The notes: generated from the letters alone by a model not told the origin. Shown: positions 7,916 through 16,814, counted from the stretch's first letter. The stretch is 64,000 bases of DNA from Gluconacetobacter johannae (GCF_025994435.1 NZ_BAQK01000050.1:75323-139322); one strand, 5' to 3'. A program made the numbers and translations.

Positions 7916-9640
7916 TCAAAATTTTCGGATGGAAATTCCATTCTTCCGAAGGGCGTAGCCGACCTGGCGCGGCGTCATGCCCAGGATCCGCGCGGCCTTG
8001 GCCTGCACCCAGCCGGCCGTTTCCATGGCGTCGATCAGTTCCTGCTTTTGTGACGGCCGCTCCCCGCCGCCCAGCGCGCAGGTGGCCGACGAGGGACAAT
8101 CCGCAGGGCCGGAAATCGTATGCAACGGCACCTCATCCTGTGGCGCGGCAACCGGCGCCCGGCTCGGCGTCATCGGGGGGTCGTCATGCAACGAACCACT
8201 GAAGATCGAAGACAGACATCCGTCGCTCTTGCAGGAGAAATCCTGCGCCCGGATCGAAGGACCGTTCGCCAGCGTGGCGGTACGCCGGATGCAGTTTTCC
8301 AGCTCCCTGACATTTCCGGGAAAATAGCATTTCGACAACACGTCGAGCCCGTCGGACGAAATCGACAGTCGCGTGTGATTTTCCTCGTTGAAATGCCGCA
8401 GGAATTCCTCAGCCAGCAGCGGGATGTCGGAAGGACGGTCCCGCAGGGGGGGCAGGAAGATGGGTATGACGCTCAACCGGTAATACAGATCGGCGCGAAA
8501 CAGCCCCTTGCTGACCGCATCCTCAAGATTACGGTTCGTCGCCGCGACGATACGCACATCCACTTTCAGCGTCCGGGTCCCCCCGACCCGCTCGAATTCG
8601 CCCTCCTGCAGGACACGCAGAAGCTTTGCCTGAAAGCTGGCCGAAATCTCCCCGATCTCGTCCAGGAACAGGGTACCGCCATCGGCCATCTCGAAGCGGC
8701 CCTTACGCATGCTCAACGCGCCGGTGAACGCCCCTTTTTCATGGCCGAACAGTTCGGATTCGAGCACGCTTTCAGGCAGCGCCGCGCAATTCAGCGTCAC
8801 GAAGGGCGCATTGCTGCGCGGGGAAAACGCATGAACCGCGCGGGAAAACAGTTCCTTCCCCGTTCCGGATTCTCCGCGCAGCAATACGGTGACGTTTCGT
8901 TTCGCCACACGCTGGATCTTGTCGATGACGGACTGGATTTCCGCGCTTTCGCCGATAATTCCGGTCTCCGCGCTCGATATGGCCTCGGGCTTGCGCTCCT
9001 TGGTCAAGGCGGCTTTCAGAAGATATTCGCGGTCCTGCCGCACCATGCGATGCAGGCGCACGGTATGGCCGATCAGCCCCGCCACCATCGACAGAAGCCT
9101 GACGTCCAGATCGGTGAGCTGGGAATCCGGCCGCATGGCTGACCGGTCGATGATAAGTATGCCCGTCACCCGCCCGCGATCAATGATCGGCACGCCGATC
9201 AGTCCGATCTTCCCTGGGGCCACGCCCCAGGCCGGGGTGACGGAAAACCCGAACGCGCGGTCCAGCGCGACATCCGGCACGATCAGCGGCATGCGGCTGG
9301 TGACGATATGGCCGATCGCCTGTTCCGGCATGGAAGAAAAATAGGCGACGGCCTCCATCTGGTTGGCCGGCGCCCCGATGGTCGTATCCACGCGCTGCGC
9401 GTCATCGAACAGGACGACGACGCCATTGTTCATGTCGACGAAGCCTTCCAGCACCGTCAGCACACGCCGGATGGCGTCTGTCGTTTCGATCGGGGCACAA
9501 AGAATCTTGGAGATCTCATGCAGTCCGAACAGAGCCGTATGGGCCCAGCTCGATCCATGCTCCGACAGACCCGATCCGTTCGCAGAATTTTCCGTAGGCA
9601 TGATCTCAAACCCTGCCTCTGTCCGGCCGTTCCGACACAT
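7916..9640 (-). CDS. nifA: NifA, sigma-54-dependent activator of nif genes (Cys-motif class)
   Basis: NifA binds TGT-N10-ACA sites and uses ATP to open sigma-54 promoters. Domains: N-terminal GAF (about 35-190), AAA+ (about 220-450) with GESGTGKE Walker A and GAFTGA at about 303-308, then a Fis-type helix-turn-helix at the C-terminus. Between AAA+ and HTH four cysteines follow C-x11-C-x19-C-x4-C exactly (about 438, 450, 470, 475). That motif marks the rhizobial class of NifA, which senses oxygen directly, so NifL is not needed and none is seen here. ATG at 9638-9640 follows AGGTGG; GTG two codons earlier and ATG at 9599-9601 are alternatives. No sigma-54 promoter is visible upstream of nifA. 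Confidence 0.97.
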   Translation of the reverse strand: MCRNGRTEAGFEIMPTENSANGSGLSEHGSSWAHTALFGLHEISKILCAPIETTDAIRRVLTVLEGFVDMNNGVVVLFDDAQRVDTTIGAPANQMEAVAYFSSMPEQAIGHIVTSRMPLIVPDVALDRAFGFSVTPAWGVAPGKIGLIGVPIIDRGRVTGILIIDRSAMRPDSQLTDLDVRLLSMVAGLIGHTVRLHRMVRQDREYLLKAALTKERKPEAISSAETGIIGESAEIQSVIDKIQRVAKRNVTVLLRGESGTGKELFSRAVHAFSPRSNAPFVTLNCAALPESVLESELFGHEKGAFTGALSMRKGRFEMADGGTLFLDEIGEISASFQAKLLRVLQEGEFERVGGTRTLKVDVRIVAATNRNLEDAVSKGLFRADLYYRLSVIPIFLPPLRDRPSDIPLLAEEFLRHFNEENHTRLSISSDGLDVLSKCYFPGNVRELENCIRRTATLANGPSIRAQDFSCKSDGCLSSIFSGSLHDDPPMTPSRAPVAAPQDEVPLHTISGPADCPSSATCALGGGERPSQKQELIDAMETAGWVQAKAARILGMTPRQVGYALRKNGISIRKF

Positions 9641-9753
9641 GACCACCTAACATTAAGGAAATGTGACACCCCACGTCGGAAACTTCAACATTCATTTACG
9701 ATGAAGAAATATTTACTGACACATCAACGCGAGGAGATTCCCGCCTTCCCACG

Positions 9754-9775
9754 TCTATATTTATGCAGATATAGA
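9754..9775. promoter_or_regulatory. AT-rich inverted repeat upstream of nifA
   Basis: TCTATAT and ATATAGA flank an 8-nt spacer, in an otherwise GC-rich region. The repeat covers the stop codon of the DUF2478 gene and lies 114 bp upstream of the nifA start. It loosely resembles the TATAT-spacer-ATATA layout of ModE molybdate boxes, but CGAT outer flanks are missing. A regulator-binding role is inference. Confidence 0.35.
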
Positions 9776-10357
9776 TGTTCCGTATCCATGACGTGGGTCA
9801 ACTGGCATTGATATTACAGGGGACGCTCCCCGCACCGCATCGCTCCAGCGCAGAATGGCCTGGGTGCTGGGCGCCACGACATGCGCCGCCCCGCCCAGGA
9901 ATGATTCCCATGCCGAAAAAAACCGCGCCGGAACAACGATCAGGACCGGAATGCCTTCCATGATCGCCTCGGCAATTTCGGCGCGCAGCCCGTGACCTTC
10001 GGCCTCCCGCAGACCAAATCGGTTAATCATCAGGATATCGGGGGCCTGGGCGATATGGTCCCGCAGAACCGTCGAAACCCGGCCGAACGCCGAGATGTCC
10101 AGGGAACAGACGGTCGGGTCGTCCCCACCCGGCGTGTCCAGACGAATCTGCTCGTTCGACACCAGGTCCGCGACGAACATTTCACGACGCCCGTTGGGAA
10201 GTGGTCCGCCCCAATATTGCACGACCCCGCCGACACACAGGCCGCGCGTCCTCAGGGCGGCGACGGTGTCTGTCAGGACGGCCGGCAGGTCCACCCGGTC
10301 ATCCTGAAGCAGCGTTGCAATCGGAAGATCGGGTTGACGGATAGCAGAGACTGTCAT
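9761..10357 (-). CDS. DUF2478-type protein next to the mod operon
   Basis: A 198-aa cytoplasmic protein. It resembles DUF2478 family members found beside molybdate transport genes in other Proteobacteria; the assignment is from memory of the family and its context. The C-terminal half shows a nucleotide-binding-like alternation of strands and glycine turns (DILMINRFGLREAEG, GIPVLIVVPARFF). The function is unknown; a role in molybdenum handling is inferred. ATG at 10355-10357 has GGGAGG 5 nt upstream, which rejects a longer frame running to 10657. A sigma-54 promoter at 10447-10461 points into it. It is divergent from modA and lies upstream of nifA on the same strand. Confidence 0.75.
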   Translation of the reverse strand: MTVSAIRQPDLPIATLLQDDRVDLPAVLTDTVAALRTRGLCVGGVVQYWGGPLPNGRREMFVADLVSNEQIRLDTPGGDDPTVCSLDISAFGRVSTVLRDHIAQAPDILMINRFGLREAEGHGLRAEIAEAIMEGIPVLIVVPARFFSAWESFLGGAAHVVAPSTQAILRWSDAVRGASPVISMPVDPRHGYGTSISA

Positions 10358-10446
10358 GGATGCCTCCCTTGATGGCCCTTGCCCGGACGACGGCCCCTTC
10401 GCCGATCGCGGCGACGCCAGGAGCGACGGGACAATCCGGCACTCAC

Positions 10447-10461
10447 GCAAAAAACATGCCA
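10447..10461 (-). promoter_or_regulatory. Sigma-54 promoter of the DUF2478 gene
   Basis: Minus-strand TGGCATGTTTTTTGC has -24 GG and -12 GC at exact spacing. The start point would be near 10435. The remaining 421-bp gap (10358-10778) holds the oppositely directed promoter at 10697 and no perfect TGT-N10-ACA site. Confidence 0.85.
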
Positions 10462-10696
10462 CGGCAGCCATACCGTTACACACCAGAAACCATATGACCG
10501 CAACTGGCTGACCGCAGGCATGATTGCACCTGGGGATGTTCCGAACGGGCCGCGATTGGAGCGATCCGGTGCGCCCAAGCCGTTGTTTTGAGAAGGCATC
10601 GTCCGCATGCCGGCCTGCGATCCAGACCGGGATCCAGTCCCAGGCATCACGCACCAAACCCCATCACGATCCCGAGATGACCTGCCGTCGCAGATG

Positions 10697-10711
10697 TGGC
10701 ATGCTTCTTGC
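10697..10711 (+). promoter_or_regulatory. Sigma-54 promoter of modABC-rpoN
   Basis: Plus-strand TGGCATGCTTCTTGC matches the -24/-12 consensus with exact spacing. It lies about 67 bp upstream of modA, so the start point is near 10723. No perfect NifA site is present upstream, so the activator is unknown. Confidence 0.87.
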
Positions 10712-10778
10712 GTGAAATCCAAATGCGGGCCAACCCGCACGATTCCGGCCCGTCCGGACAGCAGGGAGTTCTCGACCC

Positions 10779-11543
10779 ATGGCGCCGATCCGGATAATCC
10801 GCATAGCCGTCATAACCGCTGCGATCGTGACGATAAAAGCCACGGGCTGCATTGCCGCGGATGTACGCGTGGCGGTCGCCGCGAATTTCGCCGACGTCGC
10901 GAAGGACATCGCCGACGAATTCCATACCGCCACCGGAAACACCGTGATCCTGAGTTCGGGGGCCAGCGGGCAGATCTATAATCAGATCACCCAGGGGGCG
11001 CCCTACGACGTCTTCCTGAGCGCCGATCACACACGCCCCGAAATGCTGGTCCAGCATAATCTGGGCGTGCCGGCATCCCTGTTCACCTATGCGATCGGGC
11101 AACTGGTCCTGTGGAGCGGCCGCCCCGGCCTGGCGACCGACGGCGCGGTGCTGAAATCCGATCATCCGGGCATCATCGCGATTTGCAACCCGCGCACCGC
11201 GCCCTACGGTCAGGCTGCGATCGAAACGATGCGCGCACTGGGCGTTCTGGACACGCTCCGGCCGCAAATCGTCGAAGGGCAGTCGGTGGCCCAGGCCTAT
11301 CAATTCGTCAAATCCGGAAACGCCGGCAGCGGCTTCGTCGCGCTGTCCCAGATCCAGCACGAGGAAGGCGGGTCCCGATGGGTCGTTCCCGCGCGCCTTT
11401 ACACCCCCATCCTCCAGGACGCCGTCCTGCTGAAGGGGGCGGCGACCAGTCCCGTCGCGCTGTCCTTCATGGCGTTCATGAGATCGCCCGCGATCCAGTC
11501 TCTGATAAAAAGCCGGGGCTATCGCCTTCCCGGTGGAGACTAG
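10779..11543 (+). CDS. modA: Molybdate ABC transporter, periplasmic binding protein
   Basis: ModA captures molybdate in the periplasm and hands it to ModB. The 254-aa protein begins with a signal peptide (residues 1-26, ending near GCIAAD) followed by the family start VRVAVAANFADVAKDIA. The binding motifs LSSGASGQIYNQI and GAPYDVFLSAD are conserved. AGGGAG lies upstream of the ATG. It is the first gene of modA-modB-modC-rpoN and is preceded by a sigma-54 promoter, so uptake should rise when nitrogenase is being made. Confidence 0.96.
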   Translation: MAPIRIIRIAVITAAIVTIKATGCIAADVRVAVAANFADVAKDIADEFHTATGNTVILSSGASGQIYNQITQGAPYDVFLSADHTRPEMLVQHNLGVPASLFTYAIGQLVLWSGRPGLATDGAVLKSDHPGIIAICNPRTAPYGQAAIETMRALGVLDTLRPQIVEGQSVAQAYQFVKSGNAGSGFVALSQIQHEEGGSRWVVPARLYTPILQDAVLLKGAATSPVALSFMAFMRSPAIQSLIKSRGYRLPGGD

Positions 11544-12239
11544 ATGGCGATGCAGTCACTTCCACCTGACCTCTGGCAGGCAGCGTGGCTGACAGTGCGG
11601 CTCGCCACCACGGCCACGATCTTCCTGCTGGCGTTCAGCCTGCCGCTGGCGTACTGGCTGGCACGGGGCGCCTCGTTGTGGAAGGACGCCATCTTCACCG
11701 CAGTCTCGCTGCCGCTCGTGCTGCCCCCCAGTGTCCTGGGCTATTATCTGCTTCTGGCACTTGGGCCATCGGGGCCGGGAGGGTGGCTGGCCCGCATTTC
11801 CGGGGCGGGGCAGACACTGGCCTTTACGTTCTGGGGCCTGGTCCTGGGGTCTGTCCTCTATTCCCTTCCGTTTGCGGTGCAGCCGATCCACAATGCGTTC
11901 GAGGCAATCGGCCCCCGCCCGCTGGAGGTCGCCGCCATGCTGCGCGCATCCCCCTGGCGCGCGTTCTGGACGGTCGCCGTGCCTCTGGCCTGGCCCGGCA
12001 TCCTCAGCGGTGCGATCCTGGGCTTTGCCCACACCGTCGGCGAATTCGGAATCGTCCTGATGATCGGCGGTGACATTCCGGGCCGGACGCGGGTGCTGTC
12101 CGTGGCGCTCTACGACTACGTGGAAAACAGCCAGTGGCGCGAAGCCAATATCATCGCCGAAGGGATGGTGATCTTTTCCTTCGCGATCATCTTCCTGATG
12201 TCGTTGCTGCGCCGGCGGATCGGGAGGTACCAGTCATGA
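11544..12239 (+). CDS. modB: Molybdate ABC transporter permease
   Basis: A 231-aa inner-membrane protein with about five or six hydrophobic segments, beginning LTVRLATTATIFLLAFSLPLAYWLA. The cytoplasmic EAA loop that contacts ModC is visible around EVAAMLRASPWRAFWTVAVPLAWPGILSGAILGFAHTVGEFG, of which only the pattern EvAAmLgas-GE-G is diagnostic. GGTGGAG precedes the ATG, which lies directly after the modA stop. The stop overlaps modC (ATGA). Confidence 0.96.
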   Translation: MAMQSLPPDLWQAAWLTVRLATTATIFLLAFSLPLAYWLARGASLWKDAIFTAVSLPLVLPPSVLGYYLLLALGPSGPGGWLARISGAGQTLAFTFWGLVLGSVLYSLPFAVQPIHNAFEAIGPRPLEVAAMLRASPWRAFWTVAVPLAWPGILSGAILGFAHTVGEFGIVLMIGGDIPGRTRVLSVALYDYVENSQWREANIIAEGMVIFSFAIIFLMSLLRRRIGRYQS

Positions 12240-12973
12240 GCCCGCCCCGAGATCTGAAGGTCATGTTTCAGGGCAGGCTGCAAGCATTCCATTGCGATCT
12301 TGCCTTTACGGTCCCCGGCCAGGGCGTCACCGCTCTGATGGGCCCTTCCGGCTGCGGCAAGACCACGATCCTGCGGGCCATTGCGGGCCTGCACCGTTTC
12401 AAAAACGGGTTTTGCGCGCTTGGCGACGTCATATGGCAGAAACCCGGTGTGTTTGTGCCGCCGCATCGTCGTTCGGTCGGTTATGTCTTCCAGGAACCGA
12501 GTCTGCTGCCGCATCTCTCGGTCCGGCAGAACCTGCTGTATGGCGCGCCCGCCCAGGCAGGCGGCGGCATGCCGACACTGGACGAGATCACGTCCGTGCT
12601 GGGCCTGACCAACCTCCTGCACCGCAGGCCGGCCGGCCTGTCGGGCGGTGAGCAGCAGCGCGTCGCCATCGGTCGCGCCCTGCTGGCGGCGCCCGAGTTC
12701 CTGCTGATGGACGAACCGCTCTCGGCACTGGATCGCGACCGGAAGAATACGATCATTTCGTTTCTGAAGCGACTTCCGATACCGATCCTGTATGTCAGTC
12801 ACGACAGCGACGAGATTTCAAAAATTTCCAGTGAAATCATAAGATTCGTTGATGGTTCCATCATACGCACCAACCGGTTCGAACCGGATGCCGACACGAT
12901 AACCACCATCACCCGCATCTGCCAGCAGCCGGAAGACAGATCCGGCCATCGGGAGGAGAGACGCCATGGCTGA
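12236..12973 (+). CDS. modC: Molybdate ABC transporter ATP-binding protein, short form
   Basis: A 245-aa ATPase that powers ModB. Walker A GPSGCGKT, signature LSGGEQQR, Walker B LLMDEPLSALD and the H-loop (YVSHDSDE) are all present. The typical ModC is about 350 aa and carries a C-terminal Mop/TOBE molybdate-binding domain for feedback inhibition. This one stops soon after the ATPase core, so that domain is missing. GGGAGG precedes the ATG, which overlaps the modB stop. The last 8 bp overlap the rpoN start, so the short form is not a window-edge artefact; the reading frame ends cleanly. Confidence 0.95.
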   Translation: MSPPRDLKVMFQGRLQAFHCDLAFTVPGQGVTALMGPSGCGKTTILRAIAGLHRFKNGFCALGDVIWQKPGVFVPPHRRSVGYVFQEPSLLPHLSVRQNLLYGAPAQAGGGMPTLDEITSVLGLTNLLHRRPAGLSGGEQQRVAIGRALLAAPEFLLMDEPLSALDRDRKNTIISFLKRLPIPILYVSHDSDEISKISSEIIRFVDGSIIRTNRFEPDADTITTITRICQQPEDRSGHREERRHG

Positions 12974-14399
12974 GGTCAGACAGGAACTCCACCAGACGCA
13001 GGGACTGGTCATGACGGCGCAGATGCGCCAGTCGCTCCGCCTTCTGCAATTTTCGAATTTCGATCTCCAATCCTACGTCGATGAACAGCTCGATCTCAAT
13101 CCGCTGCTCGAACGCGCCCAGCCCGACACACAGCAGCCGACCGACCGGCCGGCGGACGGCCTGGACACCTCCTCTCCCGCCGTCCAGACCGGGCCCGGCG
13201 AGACGGGCATGGATGAAGGACGGAGCATCTACGGGGACAGCGCGCCACGGTCCACGGGCGCCTCAGGCTCCGCCCCCGTCCGCGAAGATGACGGCACCGG
13301 CAACATCCCGCTGGCCGAATGCCCCTTGCGCGACCAGATCTATCAACAGCTCTGCCTCTCCCCCGCCGACGCGGAAGACCGGTTGATCGGCGCGTACCTG
13401 ATCGAGGCGCTGGATCCCGCCGGCCGCCTGGGCACCGATCCGGCCGAAATCGCACGCACGCTGAATATATCACCCGCCCGGGTCGAGGCCGTCCGCCAAC
13501 GCATGATGCGCTTCGATCCGCCCGGTCTGTTTGCGTTATCCTTGCAGGAATGCCTGGCGGCCCAGTTGATGGAAAAGAACCGCTACGACCCGGCGATGGC
13601 GGCTCTTCTGGACAATCTGGATATGCTGGCGCGACAGGAACTGAAGCGGTTGCAGGCCGTCTGCGGCGTCAATGCCGAAGACCTGGCCGACATGATTGCC
13701 GAATTACGGGCCCTGAACCCCAAGCCGGGGGTGGAAGCCGCATCCGAAACCGTCGCGTCGGTCATCCCGGACATCCTGACCTACCGTGCCGCGTCCGGGG
13801 AATGGATGCTGGAACTCAACCCGGAGACGACACCGCGCCTTGTGCTCAACAGCGCGCTCCAGACGCGCATCGCCCTGCATGCCAATCGCAAGGACGACCA
13901 GGCGGCATTGAACGAACAATTATCGAACGCCAACTGGCTCATCCGCGCGCTGCAGCAACGCAGCATGACCATTCTGAAGGTTTCCAGCGAGATCATGCGC
14001 CGGCAGGAAGCGTTCCTCACCCACGGTGTCGGCAGCCTGCGCCCCCTGACCTTGCGGAACGTCGCCGATGCCGTGCAATTGCATGAAAGTACGGTCAGCC
14101 GCGTCACGTCGAACAAATATATCGCAACCCCGCGCGGCACGTTCGCGCTGAAATTCTTCTTCACGACGGCGCTGAACGGACATGACGGGGAGACCCATAG
14201 TTCCGAATCCATCAGACATACCATTCGTCAACTGGTGAACGCGGAACGGCCGGACGCCATTCTGTCCGACGATGCGATCGTCGCCCGCCTGCGCCGGGAT
14301 GGCGTGGACATCGCACGCCGGACCGTCGCGAAATATCGGGATTCGCTGAATATCCCAAGCTCCGTCCGGCGCCGCCAGCTCAAGACCATGTCATCATGA
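12966..14399 (+). CDS. rpoN: RNA polymerase sigma-54 factor
   Basis: A 477-aa sigma-54. The N-terminal glutamine/leucine-rich activator-contact region is at about 8-50 (MTAQMRQSLRLLQFSNFDL). The core-binding and DNA-binding regions follow. The RpoN box is at about 453-462 (ARRTVAKYRD for the consensus ARRTVAKYRE). GGAGGAGA precedes the ATG at 12966, which overlaps the modC end by 8 bp, so rpoN is the fourth gene of the mod operon. Since that operon has its own sigma-54 promoter, RpoN probably boosts its own synthesis. Whether another rpoN exists outside the window cannot be judged. Confidence 0.96.
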   Translation: MAEVRQELHQTQGLVMTAQMRQSLRLLQFSNFDLQSYVDEQLDLNPLLERAQPDTQQPTDRPADGLDTSSPAVQTGPGETGMDEGRSIYGDSAPRSTGASGSAPVREDDGTGNIPLAECPLRDQIYQQLCLSPADAEDRLIGAYLIEALDPAGRLGTDPAEIARTLNISPARVEAVRQRMMRFDPPGLFALSLQECLAAQLMEKNRYDPAMAALLDNLDMLARQELKRLQAVCGVNAEDLADMIAELRALNPKPGVEAASETVASVIPDILTYRAASGEWMLELNPETTPRLVLNSALQTRIALHANRKDDQAALNEQLSNANWLIRALQQRSMTILKVSSEIMRRQEAFLTHGVGSLRPLTLRNVADAVQLHESTVSRVTSNKYIATPRGTFALKFFFTTALNGHDGETHSSESIRHTIRQLVNAERPDAILSDDAIVARLRRDGVDIARRTVAKYRDSLNIPSSVRRRQLKTMSS

Positions 14400-14441
14400 G
14401 TCGATCGGGCCGGGGCCTGCCGGGTTCGGCCGCCGTAACGA

Positions 14442-16100
14442 TCAGAACACGATGTTGCTATGCAGCCCGAACACGGCCTCGTCCCCGATCCGACGGACGC
14501 CGGTCCAGTCCCCCACGCCGCCACCCGGATGCCAGACGTACTGGAAGTCCGGCTGCATCACGAGCCACGGCATGATCTGCGCCTGATAGGTCAGTTCCAG
14601 ATGGTTCTCGTTCCCCTGGACAAGCGATCCGGTGTTGCGGTCATACTGACGCAGGCCGGAACTGGCGCGGCCAATGCCCCAGCCCAGCCCGAGCGTGTCG
14701 TCATCGCGTCCGTTGAACGGCGCTTTCAGGCTCAGGCCCGCATCAATGGCAAAACTGATCAAATTGCGATCGCCGCCATTGCCGGTGGCGCGCGCGAACA
14801 GGCCCACAGAACGCGCCGAGGTCAGGGACGGCCGCCACAGCATCTGGTCGATGATGCCGTAGACTATCCAGTTGCCCCGGTCCCAGCGCGGCATGTGGGT
14901 GGTATCGTCAGGGCCACCCAGCGCCACCCCCTGATTGTTATAGCGATAATCAGGGAACTGGGCGGTGTCATATAAACCACCCAGCTTGTAGACACCGGGC
15001 AGGCCGGGATCCTTCGCCGCCTCCGGCATGTCCGCCGGCTGCGGATTGATGGCATATTGCAGTTCGGTCATCAGCAGCGCGCCGGTCCCCATGTTGAACC
15101 GGGTGCCGCTGCCGTCATTCGTGGTCTGGTTGGTGGGGTCCGCGCGGTTGCCGCCATTCTGGATGCCGAAGGTATTGGAACGGTTGCCCGGCGGGTTGTC
15201 GTCGGCGGCGGCGAACATGAAGGTAAACTGCTCGCCGGGCCGATAGCGGATGCGCACGGCGGGCGATGCCAGCGGCCAGGACGGGCCACCGGCATACAGG
15301 TTCACGGACGGCGCCATGGGCCAGCCGAAATTGGCATTGAGGTACATTGCGCCGTACCCGCTAATCAGGAATTCGGTGTCCAGGTCCTGCTGGCCGATCT
15401 TCACATCCAGCCTGTCGTTCAGGAACGACTGCTGGTACCACAATTCGAACAGGCGGGTGGAGCGGTCGGCCTCGAACCCGCTGATCGGGTTGAAATTGCC
15501 CAGATGATCCTGCGATATCGAACGCCCGCGGATCTGCAACGCGCTGATGTTGAAGAGGCCGCCTTTCAGCCCGAACAATTTGTCCAGATCGACCGTCAGC
15601 GTCGGCATGGTCACGCCGTCATAGGCCGCACCGGTGCCCGATCCGGTACCGCCATTGCCATCCATCCCGGACGGCGTACCACCCGTGGCATTGCCCCACA
15701 GTTCGTCAAATTCCTGAATATCCAGCGTAATGCCATGTTTATACAGCCAGGATCGCGCGCCCCACATGTCGCCCAGCAGGTTGCCGCTGGTATCCAGCCT
15801 GTCGCTGTCGCCATCGGCCTTCTGTTGCGCATCGTGCCGCGCGCGTTCGGAATCGCGCACCGTGGCGGGATCGGTCTGGTTCAGCAGCGGCGTGGAATTA
15901 CCCAGACGCGCACGATCTTCCGCAACCTGGGTTTGCGGCTGGGACTGGGCAAAGCCGGTGGCCGGCAAGGCAATTCCCAGACACAGGATATACGAACCAT
16001 GTCGAAAGCATGATCGCAGGGCTGCGGGAGAGCAGGAAGATCCGTTCCGGATCAGGAAGAATCCGGACCGGAACTCACGCCAAAGGGAATGGGCAATCAT
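14442..16100 (-). CDS. oprB: OprB-family carbohydrate-selective porin
   Basis: An outer-membrane beta-barrel for sugar diffusion. The mature part shows OprB features: DMWGARSWLYKHGITLDIQ, FLNDRLDVKIGQQDLDTEF and a C-terminal phenylalanine (HSNIVF), the usual outer-membrane insertion signal. A signal peptide is seen (SYILCLGIALPATGFAQS) after an unusually long n-region of about 40 residues. The start at 16098-16100 is the first ATG, but no good ribosome site precedes it; a TTG at 16148 or an internal start nearer the hydrophobic core is possible. It converges on rpoN with 42 bp between. Confidence 0.9.
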   Translation of the reverse strand: MIAHSLWREFRSGFFLIRNGSSCSPAALRSCFRHGSYILCLGIALPATGFAQSQPQTQVAEDRARLGNSTPLLNQTDPATVRDSERARHDAQQKADGDSDRLDTSGNLLGDMWGARSWLYKHGITLDIQEFDELWGNATGGTPSGMDGNGGTGSGTGAAYDGVTMPTLTVDLDKLFGLKGGLFNISALQIRGRSISQDHLGNFNPISGFEADRSTRLFELWYQQSFLNDRLDVKIGQQDLDTEFLISGYGAMYLNANFGWPMAPSVNLYAGGPSWPLASPAVRIRYRPGEQFTFMFAAADDNPPGNRSNTFGIQNGGNRADPTNQTTNDGSGTRFNMGTGALLMTELQYAINPQPADMPEAAKDPGLPGVYKLGGLYDTAQFPDYRYNNQGVALGGPDDTTHMPRWDRGNWIVYGIIDQMLWRPSLTSARSVGLFARATGNGGDRNLISFAIDAGLSLKAPFNGRDDDTLGLGWGIGRASSGLRQYDRNTGSLVQGNENHLELTYQAQIMPWLVMQPDFQYVWHPGGGVGDWTGVRRIGDEAVFGLHSNIVF

Positions 16101-16295
16101 CTCACACCACTGCAATTGCGAATTGGTCTCATTAATAATAATTCTCAACTACCGGGTGGACTCTTTCCTGACAAGCCGCATTTCCTTCCTTTCCACGCAT
16201 TCCTCCCCATACCGGAGTTTTCGGACCGAACCGTGCCACGATTTCCGAAGATCTTGCCTTCCGGGAGAATGGGTTCACGACGCGCCGGAGTGGTG

Positions 16296-16814
16296 CTAAC
16301 GAAGAAATACCTTCGGCACACCTTCGCTATTCAGGCAGGAGGCGATGATGACCGCCGACCACAGCGTAATCGACGCAATGGCCACTAGGCGGGCCTTCGT
16401 GGTGGTCCCGCCCTGCCCCGCAAGCGCCGGCAGGTACACCCGCCGGTGACCGATTGCGGCCACTCCCATGGCCAAGGCGATAAAGAGCAGCTTCGGCGTC
16501 AGATAGGCACGGCTGCCGATATGGACCGGATCGTAGAAAAACAGCGCCACGCCGGTGACCATGGCCACGGCGAACAGGCTGTGAACCCATTGCACAAGCA
16601 GTCGTGAGACAGCCGACAATACGTGCTTTTCTCTGTTGTGGCACAGGGTTATGCTGAACAGTAGATCCATTCCGAAAAAACCGGCCATACTGAGGATATG
16701 GACGGTCCGCACCAGATAGTGCACCGGCTGCATCCAGTAATGATACATCCTGCTGTCCATTGCGACCAGCACATCATACGGCAGGCGCATGAACGCCAGA
16801 GGATGAGAAATCAT
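16296..16814 (-). CDS. Unrecognised inner-membrane protein, four predicted segments
   Basis: A 172-aa protein with about four hydrophobic stretches: around VRTVHILSMAGFFGMDLLFSI, WVHSLFAVAMVTGVALFF, LLFIALAMGVAAIG and LVAIASITLWSAVIIAS (each given approximately). Two histidines lie in the first membrane segments (about H37 and H71), a pattern seen in small haem- or metal-binding membrane proteins, but no family could be named. GGAG precedes the ATG at 16812-16814. It is divergent from the iron-uptake operon with the Fur-like box between them, so it may be part of iron handling. That link is inference. Confidence 0.75.
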   Translation of the reverse strand: MISHPLAFMRLPYDVLVAMDSRMYHYWMQPVHYLVRTVHILSMAGFFGMDLLFSITLCHNREKHVLSAVSRLLVQWVHSLFAVAMVTGVALFFYDPVHIGSRAYLTPKLLFIALAMGVAAIGHRRVYLPALAGQGGTTTKARLVAIASITLWSAVIIASCLNSEGVPKVFLR

